64,000 bases of DNA from Agrocybe praecox (GCA_964017145.1 OZ024845.1:2666001-2730000), one strand, 5' to 3'; numbered from the stretch's first letter, positions 49,087-60,810 are shown. A program made the numbers and translations. Notes: a model not told the origin generated them from the sequence alone.

Positions 49087-52000
49087 ATGTCAACCTCGAA
49101 ACTCCAGCAACTTCGCGCAATTTTACAGAGTTCGTATTAGACCTCTGTGATGTAATCCATTCTGCTGATCTTTATCGATATAGATATTGAATTTGAAGGC
49201 GACGTCGAGAAGGGCAAACGGGTGATACGATCCTACTACTCTGTAAGGTTGTTCGTTGGCAAGAAAGAGGCCGCAAGATCGGCACGCACCATACCTCGCT
49301 CCTCGTTGCTTAAATGGGAATGGAACGCTAACAATGAAATGTGAGTGTTTCGTTGAGCTCTTACGAAATCTTTTGATGTTTATCCCTTGTAATAAGACGA
49401 TTCGAGTCATCGTCTAGGCTTAAAGTTGTTCTTTATCGTGGATTTGGCGATAAAATACCTCTGTTCAAGCATGCCGTGGCAGAGTACGAGGCGAAAGCCG
49501 AAGAATTCCTCGATAATGCTGGTAAGTGTATTTCTCGTGTATGTACATATCGACGATGACGATTGTATGCCAGATGCAGCTGGTTTTCCTTTGACGGATA
49601 CCAAAGGCCATCCCATTTCTGCCAAATTGAGGATCACATTGTCTGCAGTTTCCACGACGGCCTCCCTGGTTCCACAAGTCGACGATTATCGAACGCTCGG
49701 TGGGCTTCAGGATAACGATGTGGAGGGTCCCAGAACGAAGATGCAGGAGGCGAAAGCGACAGCAGGTGTTGCTTATGAAGGATTTAAAACGGTAGTCGCC
49801 GCGCTTCACGCTTTCTCTGACATATTTCCGCCGTTGAAGGCAGCCACATCCGCAGTCACAACAATTATCGGGCTTGCAGAGGTACGTGTCTCGGCCCTCA
49901 ATGGCCTAAGTTTACTATTAACTGATAGGGTGTCATCGATCAGACTGTTGCGGGGAACTCCAAGGAGCTGAAAGAGCTGAAGCGAAGCCTGGAAGCTATC
50001 GTCTCAATCATCGAAAAGTACAAGAAGCACAATGGCGTACGGGCGTTGGACCATCGAATTGTTATGTTCTGCAGGTGTGTTGCGTCCCTTCGTGTTCTTA
50101 TTTTTCCTTTATAATCATCTGCGCTCTCAAGTGCTCTTGTCGCACAACTCAAGTCAGTCGAGTCATTACAGGATCAATCAATGGTGTCCCGTGTTGCCCA
50201 GGGACAGAAAAATGCGGATACTATACTGAAGTCCTTGAGAGACGTACGCATGCTATGCGACGTTTTCCAGGTTATCTTTATACCTTTCTGACGTATTTTC
50301 AATCTGATATTTATTTATTTTCCAGATGGACACTCAACTTAAAGTTGAAGAGATGGTGGACGACATTTTACAGGTAATTCAGTCTTTTTAATGACTGAAT
50401 CATAGTGAAAACTGATCAATGAATCCATAGCGAATGAATTCTGGTGAAGTACAATATTTCATCACTGGTCAATCAAGCTCATGTAGCTGCAGGTTCCATC
50501 AAGAAACTTAATCATGAAATGACGTCTTATAACACCCGGCAGTCATCATACGGTGACCCTATGACTTGCATGGAAGGTACTCGTGTCAAGGTCCTCGAAG
50601 ACTTGGAAGCCTGGGCATTTGATCTTAGTGGCCAAAATGTCTATTGGATGGTTGGTATGGCCGGAACAGAGAAATCAACTATTGCCCACACATTCTGTGA
50701 GAGGCTCGAAAGGCAGAACATGCTTGCTGCTAGTTTCTTTGCATCTCGTGTGTCTGAAAAGACCATGAATGCATGTCTTATCATTCCTGTTATTGCTTAT
50801 GCACTTGCTAGAGCTTTGCCTACCATCAAATCGGAAATTGTCAAGGCCATTGAACACGAGCCTGATTTGGTGCAAATATCCTACTCCAACATGGCTGCAC
50901 AGTTTCAAAAACTTGTTTATGGCCCTATGCAAGCAACTGCTGGAATAATGACTCATGGGCCATACAAAGTTGTTGTCATTGATGCCCTTGATGAATGCAA
51001 CAATGTTAATACTGTCTTCAACTTTATCAGACTTGTTCTTGAAAAGGCAGAGGCAAAACTTCTTCTGAAGATCTTTATAGCTAGTCGAGATGAATATCAC
51101 ATTCGAAAACCTTTTGAATCTCAATCTACAAAGGCTGCTTGGCACTGTTTTTATCTTCATGAAATTGAAAAGGATGTGGTTGAAAAAGATATTCAGACAT
51201 ATCTTTCCAAGTCATTGTTGGATATTAACACCAAGTATAATGAAGACATGGATCAATGGCCTTTAACTGATGAGCTGTCTGGTCTTGTCAAACAATCAGG
51301 CACACTCTTCATTTATGCAGCAACTGCTGCTCGCTATATTGATGAAGGTGGTCCCTTGTACAAAGGTCGGCTATCTGCATTGATCAAACTAGGCCAAAAA
51401 CCAATTCAAAACTTTGAAAGCCACATTGATGCTCTGTACGGTGCAATTCTGGAAAAAAACTGGATCCCCAGGAACATAATAACATGCACAATATTGTTTC
51501 TATCATTATATTTCTCCGCACTCCATTGTCAATAGCAGCCATCAATTCTCTTTCAGAAAAGAATGCTAGGTTAATTTTGAACCCTCTTATCTCTATCATT
51601 CACATCCCAACACAGCCTGGGTCTCCAGTTGCTCCATTTCATGCATCATTTCCTGACTTTATAACCAATAATAGGCGGTGTAGCTCAGAGCTCTACCCCT
51701 TATTCCCTTCACTTGTTGCTTCCAAAGCTCATGCAATATTGGCCTTGCAATGTTTAAAAGAGATGAATAGGTCACTCAAGTATAATATGGGTGAACTCTC
51801 AGAGGAGCTCACAACATCACACAAAGACAGAAGAAACTCTCCAGAGAGTGCTAGTAAATTTTGTGCAGCACTTAAATATTCATATCTTTACTGGGCTATT
51901 CATTTTGAAGCAATTGGAGATTTTGATACAGTTGAAAAGGATGTTATTGAAAAGCTAAAGGAGGCTCTTTATGACTTCTTCAATCAGCATCTTTTACACT

Positions 52001-53873
52001 GGATAGAGTGTTTAAGCATTCTGGGGGAGCTGGAAAGTGGAATAAAATCACTAGAGCATATGCTCACTACTATGTTGGTATGTAACCTGTTATGTTATAA
52101 TAATTTGTGGAAGATAAATGCTTATATTGTTACCAGACCTTTACATTAGATGGTCTGATTCAACATCAGGAAAAACACTTTCATTCTTATAACTCCCTCA
52201 AGAAACATGACAATAAACAAGGATCTACAGGAGGCCTTGAGAGCCCTAAGGAGCCTTGAGTTGCCTTGAGTTGCCTTGATTCATGTTATATACCTTTTGG
52301 GTTCTTGTACCATCAGGAAAAACACTTTATGCCTTGACTGCCTTGGGGAGCCCCCGGGGCTCCCCAAGGCAGTCAAGGCAATCAAGGCAGTTTGGAGTCT
52401 CAAGTTGCCTCAGGGGTTTAGTCTCAAAACTTTTGGTATCTTTCAAGGCGCCCTAAGGCAATTTGAAATGCCTTGAAGTGCCACATGATCTTTGTGTAGT
52501 CTTACATATCTGACTATCACCTGATGTGTTTGTAATCGATGGCATCAAAATTGATGCACATGACTTTTTGCTTGCCTTTATTTACATGTTTGGGTTCCAT
52601 TCATATGTTTATATGGCCCCAAATACAAACAAATAATAAATAATGATGCCAGCAGGCAGGGGCATGCATGATACAAAACAAATAAAGCCTTTGAGTGACA
52701 TCACATCCAAACAACCTAATAAGGCAAGAGGACTTTGGACTTTGAGATTTGGAGATAAAGACCTTTCATGCATGATGGATGGGACTACGACATGACTAAA
52801 TAAGATCAATCTATTTTTAATACATATTTATTTTTAGTACAAAATTTTATTTTTGGAAAATTGATTTATTGAGTAGGTAATCCATTTATTTATAGCCCAA
52901 AACTATTTTTAGAACACTTTACATATTTGGATAGTTCAAGCCTAAAATGGTATAGTACATATTTTTTGATGATTTTAACATTTATTTTAGGCTTGCTATA
53001 AATATTTCAATATTTTATTTTGATTTATACACAAGGTTCAAAAAGTATTTTGCGTTTTGTGGCTGATCCATTGATGGTTACATAATAAAAAATATTTAGC
53101 ATGATCCCTGAATTTTTCTCTACACAACCATATAAAAATAATTTTGGTGGCTGTGCACCACATCACATGCATATCACATGATTTTCACGTGACTTCAGCC
53201 TCCTAGTCAATGTTGGTTATCCTGAGACATCATATTGGTTCATTGAATGACAAAAGGCTCTTCATTGATAAATCTGGCAGCACGGACTGTACAAGAACCC
53301 AAAAGGTATATAACATGAATCAAGGCAACTCAAGGCAACTCAAGGCTCCTTAGGGCTCTCAAGGCCTCCTGTAGATCCTTGTTTATTGTCATGTTTCTTG
53401 AGGGAGTCATAAGAATGAAAGTGTTTTTCCTGATGTGCATTTGGAATGCAATAACAAGCCAGATGGTGGCTAAACTTCAAGGCCACTCACACTGGGTAAC
53501 ATCTGTTCGATTCTCGCAGGATGGGACCACAGTTATCTCTGGATCATATGATGAAACTGTGCGAATTTGGAATTTTGTGGAAGGCCAATCACAAGAAATG
53601 ATTACTTTAAGCACCATCTTGTCTGATGGTAGTAAAGTAGAAAAAACTTCTCCATCAACATTCCTTATTATTTATCCATCCCAACAATTGTTACCAACCA
53701 AGAGTTGCATTTCGTCATATGTGGATAAGAATTGGATATTAACACCACACATTCACTGCTGGATTCCAGCTCAATATAGTAATATATATATTCAAGAAAA
53801 CTATGGTAGTTATATATGTTTTGGATATCAATCTGGCCATGTAGTTATCATTGATATGGAAATTGTAGTATAA
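49087..53873 (+). pseudogene. NACHT-WD40 (NLR-like STAND) gene, disrupted
   Basis: Second NLR-like gene, better preserved. The start MSTSKLQQLRAILQ is followed by several small exons with a C2-like beta region (YYSVRLFVGKKEAARSART, KLKVVLYRGFG-like) and a helical domain (ALHAFSDIFPPLKAATSAVTT...SIIEKYKKH). The NACHT exon (50450-51460) has MVGMAGTEKSTIA: the invariant Gly before Lys in Walker A is Glu (GAG at 50669-50671). Walker B is intact (VVVIDALDEC near 50970). A frameshift near 51465-51485 separates ALYGAILEKNW from IVSIIIFLRTPLSIAAINSL; the frame then runs through FHASFPDFITNNRRCSSE to an intron at 52079. A 1.27-kb inverted-repeat element then interrupts it. WD40 resumes at 53450 (LQGHSHWVTSVRFSQDGTTV, DETVRIWN) and a normal-looking C-terminus ends at 53873. 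Confidence 0.85.
52163..53436. mobile_element. 1.27-kb inverted-repeat (MITE/foldback-like) element
   Basis: Two 147- to 148-bp arms (52163-52310 and 53289-53436) are reverse complements with a single mismatch (A/G at the 27th base). The ends read ACATCAGGAAAAACACTTTC. The arms contain repeated CCTTGAGTTG units. The interior (about 980 bp) is AT-rich, has no coding capacity, and begins with a second CATCAGGAAAAACACTTT at 52311, suggesting a nested, truncated relative; a perfect GC-rich palindrome (GGGGAGCCCC-GGGGCTCCCC type) sits near 52345-52366. No clear target-site duplication is visible. It lies between the helical part and the WD repeats of the NLR gene. Near-identical arms argue for recent insertion or arm homogenisation. 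Confidence 0.85.
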
Positions 53874-54129
53874 TTGCCAAGGTTTAATCATGTATACCTT
53901 TATTTATGACAATACAACTAGAGCACTTAAGTTCAAGGGGTTATCTCATCCAACCTATAAATTGGTCGGTATCCTTAAGGTAATACACTTACTAAGCCAA
54001 CTCCAGGACATACAAATTCTCCATTTTATCCATGTTTTTTATTTTATTCTTGTCACAAGCTTCTACTTGGGTTAGAAACCATTAAATGGCAATACAAGTC
54101 TTTTACTTTTACTTTTTCTTCTTCTGAAA
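53874..54129. other. AT-rich spacer
   Basis: Downstream of the NLR stop codon. A 61-codon frame at 53890-54075 is probably chance. Almost no CpG. Confidence 0.4.
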
Positions 54130-55070
54130 ATCAAACTTTCTAATTTCAGCTAATTTTGTAGTGTTGGACTGAAATTTCCTTTTTGTATACTATAACTTAT
54201 TTTTGAAATTGTACACAATGCAAGTTCTTTTTTAATAGTCTTAGCACTAGATTCAAGACATATACAGTTGAATATAATACCAAAAATTGACAAATACTAA
54301 GATCATTGAAATAAGCTAAAAATAATCCCAAATGCCAAAAATTTCTATTTCAGGAAGTTATTACCATTTTGAGTATAATATATTAGTTACACATAATGTA
54401 GGTTTATTTTTTAATAGTTGAACTAGTTGTCAAGATATATCCTTTAGATTAGCAAAATGTCCAATATTCATATATAAAGATAGCTGCTGATCAGCTGAAA
54501 ATAAGTTGAGTTTAATTTTTGGGCAGTTATTACCATTTTGAGCATAACAGCTTACTAAGAAGTTGAACATAATGCAAGTCATATTTTTAATAGCTCTAAT
54601 TAACAAAGACAAAGATTAGTGAAATAAGTTAAAAATAAATTGATATTTAATTTTATTCAATTTTGTATTATTAAACCAAAAATTTACATTTTGCAAAGTT
54701 ATTTCCTTTTAGGGCATCATAAGTCAATTTAGAAGTTACTTAAAATGCAAGTTGCATTTTTTGAGAGTCTTAGCAATAGAAAATAATGAGCAACATGGTA
54801 TATCAATTAAACATTGCCAAATATTAAAATTGTAGAATTGAGCTAAAAATAAATTGTTATTTACCTTTAGGCAATTTTATGTTCTTAAAATATAAATTTC
54901 CCTTTTGGGCATATAAATCAATTTAAAAGTTATACACAAGTGAAGTCACTTTTTTGAAAGTCTAACAAATGGATTATAATAAGATTAGTCAAACACTCAA
55001 ATTATCAAAAAGCACTGAAAAATAAAAATCGTCATCTAATTTGGTATTTTGCAATCCACCTCATAATGTC
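54130..55070 (+). repeat. Degenerate tandem array, about 175-bp unit, five copies
   Basis: The motif (A)AATGCAAGT..TTTTTTAATAGTCTTAGCA or variants returns at about 54217, 54395, 54571, 54744 and 54938, spaced 178, 176, 173 and 194 bp. Between anchors the order is constant: a TAGCTAAAAATAA-type string, an ATTACCATTTTG(A/G)G(C/T)AT string, then the anchor. Units have diverged strongly and are extremely AT-rich. No coding capacity. A satellite-like or subterminal transposon repeat are both possible. Confidence 0.75.
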
Positions 55071-55245
55071 CCGTTTCGATGGCAGAACAGGTTTTAAAAC
55101 ATATGATCACATTTAAACAACATATCTGAGCTATTTCCATATGTAAAACAAGGCACAAAAGACCACGGTAGCTTAATTACAGCAGTGAACAAGCAGTGGA
55201 TGCTGTTTCCTGCATTATTTGTACATATTTACCAGTAACATTCTA
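54990..55245 (+). repeat. Repeat shared with 60130-60390, copy 1
   Basis: Same orientation as 60130-60390. Shared blocks are GAAAAATAAAA..GTCATC, TATTTTGCAATCCAC, TTTAAACAACATATCT, TAGCTTAATTACAGC/TACCTTAATTACAGC and CTGCATT(A/G)TTTG(T/C)A. The two copies bracket the degenerate transposon-associated gene at 56.2-59.6 kb. Confidence 0.7.
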
Positions 55246-56159
55246 ATATAAGCAAATCCAGAAGTCCGAAATTTTATTCCATATATAGAAAGTGTCTGTG
55301 CAAGGATTACACAGGCGGGTCACCCGTTCAAACAAATCTGGGTCCCAGCCGCCATCAGATTTGTTTGAGCTGGGTACCAGAAAATCCAAAAAATGCTGGC
55401 ACCAGTTTGGTTTGAACCTCGCAACTGAGAATATTTTAGACCAAGGACTTGACACAAACCTCAGTTAGGACTTCAACCATTCTCAAACTTTGATCCCCCC
55501 TGGTCATGTATTTCCTTATATGAATCACAGTAAATTTTCATTTCCAGCCAATGATAGAGTAGTATCTCTTGTGTACATACAAAATAATCAGTAGAATGGA
55601 TTATATTATAACTATATAATACACACTGAAGAGATATATACTTATGATTCTCACCGGCCAAAATTCAATCATTAATGATTAATCTTCGAAGTTTTGAAAC
55701 CTACACACCACGGCAATCCTGGTTGTTATGAATAGGTGTTACTAAGGTCCTGTTGACAGTCTATCAGTCAGAAAACAAAAGCATAACAAGTTTTCACTCA
55801 CCTGAAGTGTACTTGATATGAGCCTGGTCTGCAAGAAAAAAAAGATGGTCAGAGAATCCCAAATACAACAGTACATTGAGACAGGTGAAAGACTGTGCCA
55901 ATCAACATGGTCCCACACACAGGAGTTTGGCATAAAAACCACAGTCTTTCACATCATGGACAAGCACCATGCCACACAAACGTGGTCCGTCGAAGAAAAA
56001 ACAAACAGAGGTTAAAGATAAGAAAAACATGATGGTCGCAGTCTGCAACACATGGAGGCCGCAGTCAAACTTGACCAAATAAGCCCCTATTTGTATCTGA
56101 ATACCCTGCACTATTTCATATTTTGCAAAAAGACAAGAAAATATAGTGATTGTCGTTCA
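55246..56159. other. AT-rich intergenic region
   Basis: 0.9 kb with short frames on both strands (for example 55818-56015 plus, 55902-56111 minus), none recognised. It may be the 3' part of a mobile unit whose gene starts near 59.6 kb on the minus strand. Confidence 0.4.
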
Positions 56160-59100
56160 ATTATAAAATGTACATAAGCTTTTTATATACTACTCAGCCT
56201 CTGCACAAATTGGAAGTTGGCACTGCACTGAAAAATCCATTTATGAGAGTGCTCGCCACCAAAGATTGATTCCCACTGTGACTGGGTGCTGGATTGTTCA
56301 TGCCTGAGGGGTCGCTGGCAGTGTCAAATGGTGAAGGCCCTGAGGGGTCACTGGCTGTGTCAAATGGTGAAGGTGTGAAAGGAAAATCATCGAGAGATAC
56401 AGATGATGAGTTGGGGCTGCTGGGGCTGGCATCAAATGATGTGCTCTTTGTGTGAATAACGGCATTGAATGACTCAAAGGCCTCTGTGGCGAACAGTATT
56501 GCTGGACCTAAGCAACGAATGTGTTCAGGCAGATGGAGAATTATGTGAAATTTGGATTTATTGAACCAGGCAGTTGTCTAGCGGGCCATGTGAATGAGAA
56601 AATTGTGAATCTCCTGTTCAAGAAGTGCCTGTAGTTAAATAAGTGTCACGTACAGAATGAATGAGAGAGACCGACTTACACAGTACTGATTGATGTCTTC
56701 AATAACTGGTTGCCAAATCAAAGGAATTAGATTAGACATGGCAACCCAGGCCTCAAAGACATGTGCTGGTACAAGATCTTGGATTATCATGGGTGCTATT
56801 TGCGCTATAGCTCGAAAATCGCAACCAGTGAGTGAGTGAGCCAGCATATGTAATGTGTGTTTGACCAGAAATTCTCGAAATGCCGAGTCCACTGACATCA
56901 AAACAGTCAATTTGTGTTATCAACAAAGGTTTCTGGTCTGGCAAAATTTAATTTTTGACTAAATTGCACCAGAAATATTTGACGAAGCCTAAAAGAACAA
57001 CATGCAATATTTTAATGGGTGTATCTTGGTGTGGATCAAGGCCTGATAAATTTAATAAGTGGACTGTTATACAAAAGGGAGAACATTAATGATCTACACC
57101 TTGAAGCCGCCATACAGGACTGGTGATGTCGTCTGGAAGATGGGAAATAGTATCGTCTAGGGCCCTTTGTTTTTCTCCATGGCCGCGTTTTTTCACATAT
57201 GAAGCATGGAGTTTTTCCAAGAAAAATTCTTGCATCTTGTTCTTGATTCCGGTCTCAGCTCACTTGGCTTGGAGTTTGGTTTTATTACCAATGAAACGTG
57301 CACACTCAAAGTACCCAGCAAGGGTCTGGTGAGTTTCAGCTTTCAAACAAGGCTTGCCATGCTGGAAGGAAATAGAACATATTAGTACAAAAGATACATT
57401 TTTTACCGAGATAGTAAACATACCTTGACAAAAGCCGTGATACGAGTGACCATTGCCTGCATGGTCTCTTGAAATTTAGGACATTCAAGAATTTCTTGTC
57501 CATCAGTTGAATGTGCAGGACTATTCGGTCAGGAGGCATTACTATCAATATCCACTGGCTGGACAGGATGATTTGCAGCATCTTGTGCATCACTGCCTTT
57601 TACCCAGCAGCATCAACAGAAATATTTACCGGCCAGACCAATGTGGCATGCAAATTTGCTGTGCATAGGATTATTGCTGAGCAGGGCCAGGACAGTGGGG
57701 AAAACGAGAACAGGCTCCTTATAGACACAGTCTTAAGCCCAGATTCCTTCATTCTGTCCATATCTGATAAAGATGCAGATTTATCAATGGTCTGCAAGGT
57801 GAAATAGAACATATACATACTTGAGTTGATCGACCACCCCATCCATCATCTCTAAAGGAGGTGCTATATTAGAAGTACAGGCAAAGTGAATGTTATATTC
57901 CTTTGCGACCTGTTTGGGGGAAGTCCAGCAAGTGTGAATAGAAAGCTATTGTGGATGTTCCACTTTTTGGATGTGTTTCCCGATGTATCATCACAGTAAA
58001 GCCATAAAGGCAGAGCAAATGTTCAATGGCCTTTGGAGAGATCACGCCACCAGTTTCCCAGGACAGGGTTAGTGTACATCCACTGCTTGATGTCTGTATC
58101 ATGTCCATCCACAGAAATTCCTGTCAGAACTAATTAATAACTGAGAAATAGGTAGATAAATGAGATTTAGAGTGTACCAAGAATTTTACTAGGATGAGGT
58201 ACACCATATTTTGAAAATTTTTGGCTGAGATCAGGAAAGTTCATGAGAAGTTTGCTTTTGGGAACTTCGATCTTGTGGTCCTGGTGTACAATCCAACCTG
58301 AGTCCCCATTATGAACCACAGACTCAATTTCCCATGCACGACAATAGAAAACAGGCTTTGGACTAGGTGCATGAACATGAGTAAACCACCGAAAAGGTAT
58401 ACAATATGTTCCGTCCTTCAACAACATGGGTTCTAAAGTATAAAAATCATTGTTATCGAGGCGTATCATGGGAGTGCTCTCTTGCAGCGAGAGCTCATTG
58501 AGCCAATGAGAACCCTGCTGCGCTTCACTAAAATGTGTGCCTGCATCCTCTGAATCAAAGTGTAGCTCACAGTGCACTCAAGGATTACACATTTCCTATG
58601 TATACAATATCAATGAATGTGTCATTATATGCGTGGAATGAAAAAACATACTTGTGTGAGAATTTGGCCTATGTTGTTAACGTGATAACGATGACCCATT
58701 CTTTTATTATACTCGATGGTGTCAATCCCAACCATGTTTTGCAAGGTTTTGTTGAGGGTGTTCATGGTTTTGACCGATGGAACATCGTCAACCTGGTTGA
58801 CACGTAGCAATCACAAAAACAAATCTAACTGTTTGCGCGAGAATATGGAGCGTGGCAAATGCATCAGAATATCAAGTGAACAAGTCTGAATGGACAAAAT
58901 AAGTATGATTAGAACATGAGATTATAATAGAAAAGAAAGGACTCACGATGTGGTCCTGCCAGGGGTACCAAGCACGAGCCGTGGCAGGATCAGTGGCGAT
59001 GCCTTGAGGACGTTTACGAGGAAGAGATCCTGCGTCGACACCTTGCAATACTGTGTCATCTTCATCTGGACCTGTAATTCTTAGGATGAACGGACCATAA

Positions 59101-59600
59101 ATAACATAAAGAGATATACTACGCACTGTCTTCGTCACTACTGCTTTCCAAGCTGTAGGGATTCTTGTCCTCGTCTTCACTAACATCTCCATTCAAGAAA
59201 TTGAGTGTCCACTGAGCAATATCCTGGGCAAGCTGTTGTTCATAGGGCAAGTTGGCAGTCATATCACCGCTGTAATCCAGGTGCCAGTCCAAACCGGTTA
59301 AGGGTGATGGAGAGCGATCAGGACCTGGCAGATAAGATGACCCTGCCAGCAGTGGATGACCAGGTGGGTATGCAGACTGGTGGGGATTCTCAGTGAACGA
59401 AACAAGGAGGTGAGAGAGTCCATTGAGAACCAGGGAATTGCTGCCTTGTGCCAAGTTTTGGGCAGTTTTGAGAGAAGAATGAAAGGCCAGGAGGGACAAA
59501 CGATGGCCTGCAGATTCTTCATGTCTTCTAACCCAGCAACTTTTGAAAAGGTGGCCAGAATTGCACACCGTATAGCGATACAAAGTGTCACCTCGGTATA
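56160..59600 (-). pseudogene. Transposon-associated large ORF of an Agaricomycete family, degenerate
   Basis: On the minus strand a series of exon-like pieces keeps the order of a protein family I know from many mushroom genomes, usually unnamed and repeat-associated. An acidic N-terminal region comes first (DVSEDEDKNPY...SDEDSA near 59120), then DDVPSVKTMNTLNKTLQNM (58690-58770). Next are DGTYCIPFRWFTH and GDSGWIVHQDHKIEVPKSKL (58200-58400), the signature YCDDTSGNTSKKWN (about 57965-58010), and ALLSNNPMHSKFACHIGLAGKYFC (57600-57690). Then come LDDTISHLPDDITSPVWRLQG (57105-57165) and DVSGLGISRISGQTHITYAGSL with GCDFRAIAQIAP (56750-56920), and finally an FHI(I/L)LHLPEHIR-type end near 56550. 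In-frame stops (for example near 58030 and 57600) and one probable duplication (GGTCACTGGC..TGTCAAATGGTGAAGG twice near 56304 and 56341) show decay. Biochemical function is unknown. Confidence 0.6.
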
Positions 59601-60129
59601 AGCAAGTTTCTCAGTCTATCAAGTTCAACACATTACAATAACATTGTTGATTGCATCAAAATCAACTTACATTTCTCATCCAGCTTAAACAGCATCCTCA
59701 GTTGCACTCGGTGCTCAGTTACACAATGTCCAGGTGGAAAAGGTTGAAGTCATTGGACGCAGAAGAAGTGGAGATAGTTTAGAAAATATCGAAGTCGGAT
59801 ATGTTCTCAAAAATTTTTGAACCGTGACTTAAACATGGCTCAATCGATCATGGATTGAGTTTTGCTTGGACGAGACTTAAAAATATCTCAATTTCTAACT
59901 CAGTTTAAACGGAGATACACTTGACTTAAGCATATCTGAGATGAGCATCCGCCTGTGTAGTTCATCTAAAATACTGACTGATATAAAGAATTTCTAAAGT
60001 GGAAGAAATTACCAGATTTGGATATGTTGCAGAAAACAAATCTTGACAAGTCCGCTTTTTGTGATATCTAATCTAATCTAAGACCACTATATACTTACAT
60101 CACATAAATATAGTATAGAACATGAATAA
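59601..60129. other. AT-rich spacer, upstream of the degenerate ORF
   Basis: No gene recognised. Repeated CTTAAACATGGCTCAAT / CTTAAGCATATCTGAGAT-like strings (59825-59945) hint at further short direct repeats. Confidence 0.35.
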
Positions 60130-60390
60130 ATACAGCAATTACTAAAAAGTGCTAAAAATAAAAGTTGTCATCCACTTTTGCATTTTGCAATCCACTTAAT
60201 AACGGCCGTTTTCAATAGTGGGAATAGTTTTATAACATAAAGGCATGTTTAAACAACATATCTATGGTTTTTTGGCATCCAAAACAATGCCTGACAAGGC
60301 CCAGTACCTTAATTACAGCCCTGATGCCTATGTTCTGCATTGTTTGCATGTATTTAGCAGCAGCCTGCCTATGTAGCTGACCCCGGCACT
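60130..60390 (+). repeat. Repeat shared with 54990-55245, copy 2
   Basis: See the shared blocks listed for the partner; same orientation, about 5.15 kb downstream. Confidence 0.7.
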
Positions 60391-60489
60391 CCAGCATTTG
60401 AAGTGACATACACTCCACATTCTGAGGCCTAATTTCTGCACCGAAATTTGGGTCCTATGTCATATTCCATTTTATTTTATTTTATTTAT

Positions 60490-60810
60490 TTAAACTGTGC
60501 AAAAAAAACGAAATTAAGCATATCTTGGTCATTTCTTCATAGTTTGGAACTAATTTGGGCTTGTTGGAAAGTCATTATTTTCTACATTTTTATCAACCAT
60601 TATTTTTTGTTTAATAACAATTGAAAATAGCCCTAAATAGATATTTAAATTTAAAATGTGCAAAAAGACAAAATCAAGCGTAGCTTAGCTATTTAAGCAT
60701 CATTTTGGAAAATTTTGGGCACGTTGGAAAGCGCTCAATTTAAAAAAATTTATCAACTGCTACTTGCTACTAACAACAATAATTAAACAGCCATAAATAA
60801 ACAAATATCA
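60490..60810 (+). repeat. Two-copy tandem duplication, about 161 bp
   Basis: TGTGCAAAAA..AAAT(T/C)AAGC at 60497 recurs at 60658, followed in each by TTGG(A/G)..TTTGGGC(T/A)(T/C)GTTGGAAAG and TTTATCAAC(C/T). AT-rich, non-coding. Confidence 0.6.

Noticed and set aside
52163..53436. Tc1/mariner MITE with TA duplication
   Set aside because: The flanks are CA-like, not TA, and the arms are far longer than usual; no duplication could be fixed.
53890..54075. 61-codon frame downstream of the second NLR as a further exon
   Set aside because: The NLR already has a family-typical C-terminus (CFGYQSGHVVIIDMEIVV) and stop at 53873; this frame shows no WD features.
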